Source: Kiritimatiellia bacterium (lineage in GTDB: Bacteria > Verrucomicrobiota > Kiritimatiellia > RZYC01). Taken from it: a DNA stretch of 54,753 nt. Position 1 is the stretch's first letter; each line of letters opens with the position of its first letter. The notes below the pieces were generated by a model. That model was not told the DNA's origin. It made no database searches and saw only the letters and a list, made by a program, of their open reading frames with translations. Of this stretch, positions 1-11,100 are shown piece by piece. Position numbers and translations under genes: made by a program. The DNA lies in the NCBI GenBank assembly GCA_028708815.1, contig JAQVYB010000007.1:1-54753 (forward strand). Direction: 5' to 3'.

Positions 1-1
1 C

Positions 2-151
2 TTGGCGCGCAGGTTGCTTGTGCGGCACATCGAGCGCGGACACACGTTGCAGGATATTGAGGCCATAGTTGATGCACCCAACGCACCGCATCAGGCGAGC
101 GTGGGTAGCGCGTCGCCTGAATGCTCTGGCTCGGTTGGGAGTACGAAATGA
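2..151 (+). CDS. C-terminal fragment of an unidentified CDS truncated by the window edge
   Basis: Open frame from base 2 (LARRLLVRHIERGHTLQDIEAIVDAPNAPHQ...GSTK*) ending TGA at 149-151, ATGA-overlapping the next start at 148. Confidence 0.45.
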   Translation: MARRLLVRHIERGHTLQDIEAIVDAPNAPHQASVGSASPECSGSVGSTK

Positions 152-468
152 AGACCACTTTTGAAATTTCTGATCAAGTGAAGATGGCTGTCACTGATTT
201 TAACGAAAATATTGATCTCAGCATTCACCTCCGGCAACCGAATGGCAATTTGGTCACTACCGGCGCAGTCGTGTTGACAAATGACCAGGCTATCGTATTG
301 GCGGTCCACCTAATAAATCGATCACAAAAGGCCCTGCAGATTCTGAAACCGAAGTATTTGTCTGAGGACAACAATGAGCAGAGGAAGGCAATGATTACAA
401 GTATCCAAAAGAACACAGTTAAAAAAACACTCATGGAGTCACTTTTGAGCCCGAATACCGGAGGTTGA
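148..468 (+). CDS. Hypothetical protein, possibly phage-derived
   Basis: ORF 121..468; start at ATG 148 (MKTTFEISDQ...) preferred because of the ATGA overlap with the upstream frame. Confidence 0.5.
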   Translation: MKTTFEISDQVKMAVTDFNENIDLSIHLRQPNGNLVTTGAVVLTNDQAIVLAVHLINRSQKALQILKPKYLSEDNNEQRKAMITSIQKNTVKKTLMESLLSPNTGG

Positions 469-470
469 TT

Positions 471-1064
471 ATGAGCTTCTCAGCCGCACAACACTACAAG
501 CGTTACCGTCCACTTGTCGCCCGCGCATGGCTCGCTGAATGTGAGCGCTCCGGCATTTCGCCAAACGACAAGGCCGCCCACGAAGACTGGTACCGCGCCG
601 AGCTTCTTTCCTCCGAAATCCACGTCAATTCAACAACGGAATGCAACAAGACTTCCGACTTTGACAAGTTGATGCTTCACTTCGCCGTTCTTGTCAACGA
701 TGACGCCCTTATTGAGCGATTCACACGCGGTGGAGAACGACGCCTGGATCACGTCCTTAAAGAGGCGCTTGCCGACCTGTCCTGGCTGCATAAACAGGAG
801 TTCACCTGGGATTACGTCCGTGCCATCCACGCCCAATCCAAACGCACCAATCTTGCAGCAGTACCGGAGCGCCTAGAAGATTGCCCCCCTTACGTCTTGT
901 ATAAGCTCAATCAATTTCTGGAAGAATATATCCAGCGCATCTGCAGGGGCTACGGCATCCGCCGCCGCGAAGTCCCTGAACTCCGCCGCTCCGGGCGGTC
1001 TCTGGAAGCCAACATAACCGCGTTCGAGCTTCCCGGTCAGGTGCAACAGCTTTTACCCTTTTAA
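471..1064 (+). CDS. Hypothetical protein, possibly phage-associated
   Basis: ORF 465..1064; ATG at 471 preceded by GGAGG at 460-464; closely follows the upstream small ORF. Confidence 0.55.
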   Translation: MSFSAAQHYKRYRPLVARAWLAECERSGISPNDKAAHEDWYRAELLSSEIHVNSTTECNKTSDFDKLMLHFAVLVNDDALIERFTRGGERRLDHVLKEALADLSWLHKQEFTWDYVRAIHAQSKRTNLAAVPERLEDCPPYVLYKLNQFLEEYIQRICRGYGIRRREVPELRRSGRSLEANITAFELPGQVQQLLPF

Positions 1065-1199
1065 TCTTCCTCCGGCATATTGGCCGTGGGTAGGTCATGC
1101 GGTTCCACCCGCACAACCGACGATGCACTCATCGCCACATATAAATGCTACCCGCCGACTCGAATCAACATAATCGGCAGGAGCTATAAGAAGGATAAG

Positions 1200-1677
1200 A
1201 TGAAAAGTGCATTACCATACCTGGGCGGCAAAAGTCGCCTGGCTGATTCAATCGTTAAATTATTGCCCCGTGACAACTGGCACGGCGGCAAGCGGGCCTT
1301 CCAGGCTTAACCTGCTGACACTGGAGGACTCGCTTCTGGAGATCCATTGGCGGCTTAAATCGGTGGTTATTGAGCATCTCCCGGCCCTCGACTGCATCCG
1401 GCGCTATGACCGCCCTGAAACCCTCTTTTACTGCGATCCTCCGTACTATGCGACGGCGGGGTATGCGGTGCCTTTCAAGGGCGAGGATTACACCAACCTG
1501 CGCGACACGCTGGCCGGAATCAAAGGCCTGTTCATGCTCTCGCTGAACGACCATCCCGACGTGAGGGATATCTTCTCCGGATTCCGCTTCAAAAGCCTGA
1601 CCCTCCGCTACTCAGCTTCCAGGTCGGAAACCAGCCGGTCCGTGGTCCGAAAAGAGGTGCTGATAAGCAACTTTTAA
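1200..1677 (+). pseudogene. DNA adenine methylase (D12 class) remnant, internally deleted and frameshifted
   Basis: N-terminal MKSALPYLGGKSRLADSIVKLLP in the frame of ATG 1200; C-terminal half RYDRPETLFYCDPPYY...MLSLNDHPDVRDIF in the frame of ORF 1207..1677; the usual middle (EPFAGG region) is missing. Confidence 0.8.
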
Positions 1678-1879
1678 ACGCCCTTGCAAGGCTGTTGCAG
1701 GCGGGTTTCCAGATTCTCATTTTATTGAGATATTTGCGGAATCCCGCCTTTTTGTTCTCAAGTAACAGCCCGCCGCCGACGCTGCAAATATCCACGATTC
1801 CCGCCTATTCCCGCAACTTCCGGCTTGTTCCCACGTTCTCATCTTGTATTGTCTCTCTCAGAAAAATCGTTAAAAAAGT

Positions 1880-1925
1880 TTCCAATGATTGGAACTTTTT
1901 CAGAAGAAGTTTCCAATCATTGGAA
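1880..1925. repeat. Pair of 15-bp palindromes TTCCAATGATTGGAA / TTCCAATCATTGGAA, centres 31 bp apart
   Basis: Read directly: 1880..1894 (centre 1887) and 1911..1925 (centre 1918). Confidence 0.95.
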
Positions 1926-2165
1926 AAAAGACAGAAGCCCTTGAAAACACCGCCGCATTGGAATGACGCACGGCCATCCATGCCATCATACGCCAGCGGT
2001 TTCTTCTTAAGCATACATGATCCCCCGATGTTGAAACGATCTACAACAGTCTGGATATGTATTCCCTGGCTGCCAAAAAATCAATTCCAATTTGAATTTA
2101 CGTGACTTTCACACCTTTTCGTCACGATTATTTTGCTCTTTTCAGTTGATTATCGGCTCGATTAT

Positions 2166-5100
2166 TTATCGCACCGGGTAAGCTTCTTCGAACCCCCAGG
2201 GTTGGGTACGCATGGTTTGGGTGGCGCTCTGCCAGATGTACCACATGCCTTCGTTCGGCCAGTAGACTGTGACGTCGAATTTTTCATCGCCATCGTAATC
2301 TGCCGGCACCGGAACAGCCCGGCTCCACCCCCAGCTCTGGGTACATTGCTGTCCGTCCGAACTTTGCAGAATATTCCACCAACCGGGTTCCTCCCAGTAG
2401 ACGGCGATGTCCGTTTTGCCGTCCCCATCAAAGTCACCCTGACAGGCTTGGGCATCAGGCCAGCCCCATGGCTGGATGCGACCGGCATCTGTGGATGATT
2501 GCAGGATATACCATTCGCCGCCTTCCGGCCAGTAGACCGCGCAATCAGTCAACCCATCCCCATCGTAATCACCCGGAGCAGGAACGGCGTCCGGCCATCC
2601 CCAAGCCTCTGTTCGTCCGATACCGGTTGATGATTGCAGGATATGCCATGCACCCGCGGCCGAATCATAAACCGCGACATCGGAGAGCCCGTCACCATCA
2701 TAGTCACCCGGAACGGCCCATGCATTCTCCCACCCCCATGCCTGTTCACGCCCGGTCATGGTTTCACTCTGAAGAATGTACCACATGCCATAGGTTGCAT
2801 TATAAACGGCCACATCATATTTACCGTCCCCATCATAATCTCCGGCAACCGGCGTACTGTTCGCCCAGCCCCAGACCTGCTGATAGAGCGTATTGTCCGA
2901 ACTCTTCAAGATGTTCCACTGCCCGGCTTCCGGCCAAAACACCGTCGCATCGGCTTTGCCATCCCCATCGAAGTCCAGATAGATGGCGGCCTTGGCTACC
3001 ACCACATCCTGAGTGGCCCAGGCTTCATTCCAGTTGGTGTCTCCACCTTGATAGGCTTGAATAACAACCCGTCCTTTCTCCGTAAAGGTCAGATTGGTTC
3101 CGCCGTTGATCGCGCCTGGACCGGAAGCTACGCTGAACATCATGCCCAATCCGCTGGATGCGGTGGCACTCAATCCCACGGTATTCGTCACGCGCTGTTT
3201 TCCAATGGTTGGAAAATCAATGGTCTGATAGGCCCGCGCACAATAAACCTGCGCCGTCACCGCTCTTGCGCCGTACATATCGTCCAGTGCCTTGGTGGCC
3301 ACCACGGTCACCACCCCGGAGCCGGAGTTGATGATCAGGCCATCCACACCAACGATCGCACCCGGACCGCTCCCCACGGCATAACTCACCGCGCCGGTAC
3401 CCGAACCACCCGAAGTGCCCAGCAGATTCGTCGTCCGATACACCTGTGGACTGGGCGGCGTGAAGACCAGCGCGCCCTGCGCTGATTTGTTCACTGTGAT
3501 CGAATTGGTCGCCATCGGGGCGGCATTCCAGTTGGTGTCACCCGGCTGCAAGGCGGCAATCCATACTGTCCCGTCGGACTGATAGCTCAGATTGGTTTGA
3601 TCGCTCAGCGTCGCATTTCCGCTCACCACGGAAAAGCTCACCGGCAGACCGCTGGCAGACGTGGCCGAAAGCCCTGTGGTGTTCGTGCTGTCCTGCGGAT
3701 CGATCTCCGGGAAGTCGATGGTCTGGTTGGCCCTGGCGACCACCAGCGTGCCGGTGGCACCGCCTTGGTACATCACGTTACTGACCGTACCAATCACCGT
3801 GTAACTACCCGCATTCGTCGGAGCGGTCGCGCTGCTGTTGTAGGTGATGTCCACGGTCAGGCCGGTCGGAGATGTGACATATCCGACCGATCTGGCTGAT
3901 CCGTTGTAGGTCTGGGTAAGATTAGTCAGCATCACGGACGCCACAGCCTTGGTTACGGCAAAGGTCTGTGTCATGCTCGCGGCCCCGTACCAGTTGCTGT
4001 CGCCCGCCTGATGCGCCGCGATGGTCACACTCCCCGCTCCACTGAAGACCAGGTTCGTGCAGCCCGTAATCGAGGCGCTTCCGCTTACCACTTCGCACGT
4101 CACCGCCAAACCGGATGAGGCGCTCACCGGCAGGCCCACCTGGTTCGTGGTCTCCTGGGTGCCGGGATTATCAAAGGTGATCGTCTGCACCCCCTGTTCG
4201 ACCTCTAAGGTCACCAAAATCATCTGTGGTGAGTTGGTGGCGACCTGCGAGCTTACGCTGTTGGTTGCATACCAGGTTCCTGCGTTGATGCCGGCCGTAT
4301 GGACGACGGTGGTCCAGGTAGTCATCGCCCCTGTCACAATGGTGCCGCCGGCGCTGTCACTCAGCCATCCGGAGGCCCCGGCGCCATACGACAGACTGTT
4401 GGTATAATCAAATGCGAATATCCCGGTGTTTTTAACGGTCCAGTTTTGAGGCGGTGGATTGGTCCCGGCGTATACGGCATGGAACGTCATGGCCGTTGGA
4501 CTCAGCTCAATGGAACCCGCCGCCGACATCACATTAAGCCAACCGCAATTCGTACTGATACCCACGGAGTTCTCCGCACGCAGGCGATAGGCATAAACCA
4601 CGCCGGGCTCAAGACCCGTAACCAGCATCGTGGTGACATCCCCCAGCAGCAGATTGCTGTAGGCGCCCAGATACCCCGCACTGTTCGTGACATCGAAATA
4701 ATAATTCGTGGCCCCGGTGGACTCTTGCCAGTTTGCATATAACCGGTCGTACATCTGATTGGTGGCCCCGGTGGGTTCCGGTGCGGCTGGTTTGGTCAGG
4801 AAGTAATCGACCGCCGTCACATTTGTTCCGGCACTGTTCACGGCGAATCCACGGTAATAGTTGGTCACGCCGGTCCATAGATTCGAGGCCGTGACGGTGA
4901 AACGACCCGTTCCCCAGGTTCCCGTCTCCGAGTCACGCCTTGCCGTAGCCATATCAAATGTGTTGCTGGTGCCCAGGAACACCCCGCGCTCGGTAATAGA
5001 CGCACCGTTTGTGGCCGTTACCGTGGCTCCGAACAACGCCGTCACACTTTCCACATTCGTGACCGAAGAATCGCTGATCGCCGGGATCACGGCATTCACA

Positions 5101-8100
5101 AGGATTTCATTCGTGACGGTCGACGCCGCATCATAGTTGGCATTTCCAAGCTGATCGGCGGTGACCTTCACGAGTCCTGAACCTGAAAAACTCAGATTGG
5201 TCAGAGAGGTAATAATACCCGGTCCATCCGACACATGATACGTCACCGAATTCCCCGATGCACCTCCGGCGGCCGTAAGGCCGATCGTATTGGTCACATC
5301 CTGCGCGCCGGGAGATGTAAACGTAATCACCTGAACCGCTCGGGCCACAGTCAATGTGACATTATTCACGCCCTGATACATTACCTCGTCAATGGTTCCT
5401 GTGATGGCATAGGTTCCCGCATTGGTCGGAGCCCAGCTATTTCCATCGTAGGTAACGTTCACGGTCTTCCCGGCGGGAAGGGTTGCCGCAGTCACCGTTC
5501 GCGCGGTGCCGTCATACGCCTGATTCAGATTGCTGAAAATCACGGAAGCAACCGCCTTGGTCACCGGGAATGAATTGGTGATTGATTCGGCGGCATAGTA
5601 ATTGAGACTCCCCGACTGATCGGCAGCCACAAACACCGTCCCGTCACCGGTGAAGGTCAGATTCGTATATCCCGTGATTACCGCACTTCCCGAAACCACG
5701 CGGCAGGTCACCGTCAACCCGGAACTCGCCGACACACTTAACCCTACGACATTGGTCGTTTCCTGCGCCCCGGGGGGCGTGAATGTAATCGTCTGAGCCG
5801 CTTGAGCCACCGTTAATGTCGCATTATTCACGCCCTGATACATTACCTCATTAATCGTCCCTGTGATGGCATAGGTTCCCGCATTGGTCGGGGCCCAGCT
5901 ATTTCCATCATAGGTAATATTCACGGTCTTCCCGGCGGGCACAGTTGTCGCGGTTACCGTTCGCGCGGTGCCGGTATAGGTTTGGCTTAAATGGTTGAAT
6001 GACACGGAGGCCACCGCCTTGGTCACGCTGAAAGTGTTGGTCACGGTGGAGGCGGAATTCCAGTTGGCATCGCCTGCCTGGTCCGCCGTAAGCACCACCG
6101 GGCCCTCGCCCGTAAAGGTCAGGTTGGTATAGCCCGAAAGCACCGCATTGCCCGAAACCACAACACAGGTCACCATCATCCCGGACTCGGCCGAATAGGT
6201 TAACACAACCTGATTCGTCGTTTCCTGGGGACCCGGATTCGGGAAGGTAATGGATTGATCACGACGCTCCCCGGTACCTTGCAGATGCAGCACATACGGG
6301 GTATTGGTTCCGTTATTGCCGAGAGTCAGCGTGGCCGCATAAAACGCGACGTTCGTTGGATCAAATACCACGCTGAAATTGCTGGCCGTGCCAACCGCGA
6401 CAGCGGTCGGCATATTCAACACCTGAAAAACGGCCGCACCGCTACCGCCCGTTGCAACCCCGCTGATAACCAGTTCTTCCGTTCCGGCATTGGTGATACG
6501 GAACACATTGGTGACACACTGAGCCCAGCTCATGCTGCCGAAATCAGAACCCTTTTCAGAATCGGCCGCATCCCCATTGGCCATGATCTCTCCATTGGTG
6601 CCAAGCAGCACTAACGAGGAGGCTGTATAGGTGAACGCATTACTGGCCACGGTCATCCCGTAGCTTGTTGAATACACCACTATATCACCCGTCATGCCAT
6701 CGGGGACCGCCTGCACTTGAACAGCAATTTCCGTCGGAGAATGATCGACCAGCAGCGAGGCCTGAATGCCGCAGATCGTGACATTGGTCACGTCGCGTGC
6801 CCCCAGATCGTTTCCATAGATCAGGATCTGTGTTCCCCCGGTATACGAACCACTATTGGGCGAGACCATGCCATCGCCGACATAGGTAGCCTCCAGCACA
6901 TTGGTTCGCACTTCAAGGAGGTCTGTTCCCTGCACCGCATATACCGAATCGTTGATGGAGGCGGCTCCCCCATCATAACTGGCGTAGGTTAATGCTTCCG
7001 AAGCATGCCAGTTTGTTCCGTTATACGACCAGACCGTCTGCTGCGCCACCCCATTTGAACCACCAAGGGCATAAAGAGAATGACCCGAAACAATCCCACG
7101 GACTCCCTGACGAGCCTCTGGCAGTCCTTCCGCGGCATCCCAATGCGTCCCGTCAAAGGCATACACATTCGTAAGACCGCTTCCGCCAAAGGCCATCATG
7201 CGTCCATTAAGCACCGCCACGGCAAGATCCTTCATGCCAACCGGCATCGCCTCAACCTCCACCCATACACTCCCGTTATATCGGTACGCATTACTGCATG
7301 CATCACCGGGTTGACTTCCACCGCCCACGAAGTAGAGATCATTGCTGTAGACCGTCGCAGCACCTGCCAAACGCGCGGAGGGCAAGCCCCGCACCTCGCT
7401 CCAAGACGTCCCGTCAAAACGGTACACATTGGTGCTCCACTGTCCTCCGCTGTTGCGCCCTCCCAGCGAATAGATAGCGTTGCCGTAGGTGCACAGCGCC
7501 TGCTGACTGCGGCTCACCGGCAGACCGGCAACTTCCGTCCAGTGTGCACCATCGAACTGATATACATTGGTGCTGGTTGTGGCGCCATTCACATTTCCGG
7601 GACTTCCACCCACCCAGTAAGCATATGAATTGAGAGAGGCAAACCCGCCTGCGCAGCGCGGCGCCGGCAACCCCGGCACCTCATTCCATCCGGATATAAT
7701 CGGATTTCCGATATAGCCTGCCGGATTCACGGCATAGGCACCCTCCAGCACGGTGGTCCCGACCAGTGGAGAATAAATAACAATATCCCTGGTTCCCGCA
7801 CCGGTCTGTTGCGGCATCTGAATGCGCACCCAGCTTTCTCCCTGATCTTCGATGGTTGCCTCCACGCCGCCCACGGTCACGCTGTTAATATCATTGCTGC
7901 CCAGCGTCCCATTGGAAATCGTCACCTTGTTGCCACCCGCCAAGGGGCCCGTATTGGTGCTCATCGCATAACATGACCCGTAGAGGTTCATTGTAAACGG
8001 AAGATTGGGATCATCTCCGGTAAACAGCAGATAGGCGGAATGATTCCCAGCCATCTCCGGATGATAGGTCACCGTAAAATCAGCCACCCCTTCACCCGGC

Positions 8101-11100
8101 ACCGTCTCAGGCACGCCGCTCACAACAAACGCCGAGGCCCCGGTTCCGTTGGTTGTGCATCCTGAAATCACCAACGCATCATTCCCCGTATTCGTTATGC
8201 TGAAGGTATGGGTAAAATCCATGCTTATCCGGGTGGGTTTAAACGTGGTTCCGTTCGATATTTCAGCGGGAGCTGTCGAGCCTATCAACGCCCCGTTCGT
8301 GCCAATGATATTCATGCCCGCCGCAATGTACGTATACGCATTCGAACGGACCGTCATCCCGTATTCCACGGAATGAATCACCACATTTCCAACCCCGCCG
8401 GAAGCAATTGAACCGGCGGTCACCCAAACCCGCGTGGCGGTTTGAGTCTTGATCGTCGCGGCAACATCAAACAGCGTCACATTCGTAATGTCGTTTCCGT
8501 TCCCCAGATTCAAACCGCTGATGACCACCTCGTAACCGCCCGTCCACGATCCCTGTGGAGGATCGACCGGGATACCCAGCGGTTCGCTACCCCGGATGCG
8601 CATGCAATTCAGCACATTGCAGGGGAACTCATTCGTGCTCCAAAGCGACAGGGTCATGGCTTTATCTGTCGGTGTCACATTGGACCATGTGATATAACGA
8701 TCTCCCCATCCATAGGCATTCGTCACATCCAGTCCATTGCCGCCACCGCCCGCATTTTGCCACGCGCCCGCATTGCACCCCCAATTCGTTCCCGAAGCAT
8801 CTCCGCCGACCCACGGGCCGGCATGCAGAGTCTCATTAAAGGTCATCGATCCGCCATACGAATTGACCACATCCACCTGATAATTGGTTCCGGGCAGATT
8901 GGTCACCGTTACCCAATTGGTGGAAGATAACGAAGTCGACAGGATGAGCCACTGTGCGGCATTGGTGGCAATCCATCCGCTACCTTCTGCCGCGTCATTC
9001 CAGCCACCACGACCATCATTGTTAAAACCGAACGGCTTAATCCAAACCCCGTTTTTGAACGGCACACCCACATTCGTGGAAGCCAGTTCCATCCAGTCAT
9101 TGGTTCGGTTCACATGCGTATATACCGCTTCCCCGTCAGGACAGTGATTGGTGGGATAGGCCACATCACGGTAGACATCAAACGGCCAATTGTTCCCATA
9201 AAAGGAAATGCGATAATCCATGAGGATTGTCGGAACACTGATTTCCCCTGCGGGATTATAGGTATAAGCATTAGCGAGAGGAATCTCACCATGATCGGAC
9301 GTTTGCACCAGCATATCTACCAGACCTGCACCCGTCGCAGGAGGCACGGTAATGATAAACCAATTCACCTCATGTGCTCCGAGCGTGGCCTGCACCCCGT
9401 CCACCAGTACATTCGTAATGGCCCCGAAATCGCCATTGGTCACGGCCAGTGAATTACCCCCGGCATACGGACCCGCATTGGTGGAAACCTGAAAACAGGA
9501 CCCGGCCAGATTCAGTGTGAAGGTGGTATTGGTATCATCACACGTAAACACCACAAAGGCCGTATGATCCCCTGCATCAACCGGCGAATATTCCACCGTA
9601 ATTTCAGCCACCCCATCCACCGCCAGTGTCTCCGGCACCCCGGACACCGTAAACATCGCCGCATCCGCTCCATTCGTCTCACAACCAAGGATCGTCAACA
9701 GGGCGTTCCCGCTGTTCGTTAGGCTAAAAGTGTTCGTGAAAGAATAACCCGAAAGCACCGGATTGAATTTAGTCCCGTTCGTCACGGAAACATCCCCGCC
9801 ACTTTCAATCGCCGCACCATTCGTCCCCAGCAGGATGAATTCAGGACCCAATGCCGAGAAGTCGTTAGTCACCGGCGACGCTGCGTTGAAATCATCGTTT
9901 CCTGTCTGAACGGCCTGCACACTCACGGCGCCGTAACCGTCCATGGTCAATTCATCCCCCGTGACATTTGCAGGACCTGACAGCACCGTGTAACTCACGG
10001 CCAACTCGCTGTCAGAAGTCGCCAACAAAGTCACCGTGTTGGTCCAGAACACATCACTGACAACCGGAAACGTGATGGTCTGATTTGCCTTGGCGCACAC
10101 CACATCGGACGTCGATGCCGTGGACAGAAACAGATCGTCGCCGGATTTTGTGGCCGCCACAACCACGGTGCCGGTGCCCGTTGTAATCGTTAGCATGGTA
10201 TCATCAACGATCGCGCCGCCGCCCGACAATACGGCATAACTAACGAGCCCGGTGCCCGATCCCCCGGAAGAGGTCAGCGCATTCGTGGTCGCATAGGTTT
10301 GCGGCGTGGCGGGCGTAAAGATCAGGGATGCCTGCGGAGTTTTTGCCACCGAGAAGCTCTGTGTAACGGCTGCGGCCGCCGCATAGTTTCCATTACCGGC
10401 CTGCAACGCACGAAGAACCACTTCACCGGAATTGGTATAGGTCAGCGTAATGGGACTGTTCGTGCCCGACAAAACGACCGGACCCGACATTTTCTCGAAG
10501 CTCACCGTCAAGCCACTCGTTGCCGTCGCACTGAGGGGTGTTTCATTGGTCGTCAACTGCGCCCCCGGAGTGTCAAAATCAATCGTCTGTGAAGCCTGTG
10601 CGATAGTCAGTTCGGTGGTGTTGGTTCCGGCCCAGTTCGCCGTATCCACCACCCCGGTCACCGCATAGGAACCGGCGTTGGTCGGCGCCGTGGCGCTTCC
10701 GTCATAGGTCATGGTGATCGGCTGTGCATTCGCACTGTTGCTGGTCACATAGATGGCCGTGCCATCATAGGTTTGATTCGTGTCACTGAAGGTAATGGTA
10801 TCGAGAGCACGCGCAATCATCATCGTATCGGTACTCCCGCCCTGATACATCGCCTCATCGATCAGACTAATCACTTCATACGTTCCCGCATTCGTCGGAC
10901 CGGCCGTCAGATCGTCATACGTAAGATTCACCGTGAGTTCCGGCGGAACGGTCGAAGCCGCCGCCGTCTGCGCACTACCGCTGTAGGTCTTCATCAAATC
11001 CGACAGCGTCACCGCGGCCACGGCTTTGGTCACGTCCAACGTGTTGGTCACGGTCGGCGCGGCATTCCAGTTGCTGTCACCGGCCTGGTCCGCCTTCACC

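Noticed and set aside
2101-2126. CGTGAC...GTCACG inverted repeat after giant gene 1 as a terminator
   Set aside because: Only a 6-bp stem with a 14-nt loop and no U-tract in the expected orientation.
3198-3216. TTTTCCAATGGTTGGAAAA, a close variant of the palindrome, in giant gene 1
   Set aside because: It encodes FPTIGKQ at a position where paralogous modules carry FPEIGVQ or FPEIDPQ, so the domain itself explains most of the sequence; chance convergence or an old fixed insertion cannot be separated here.
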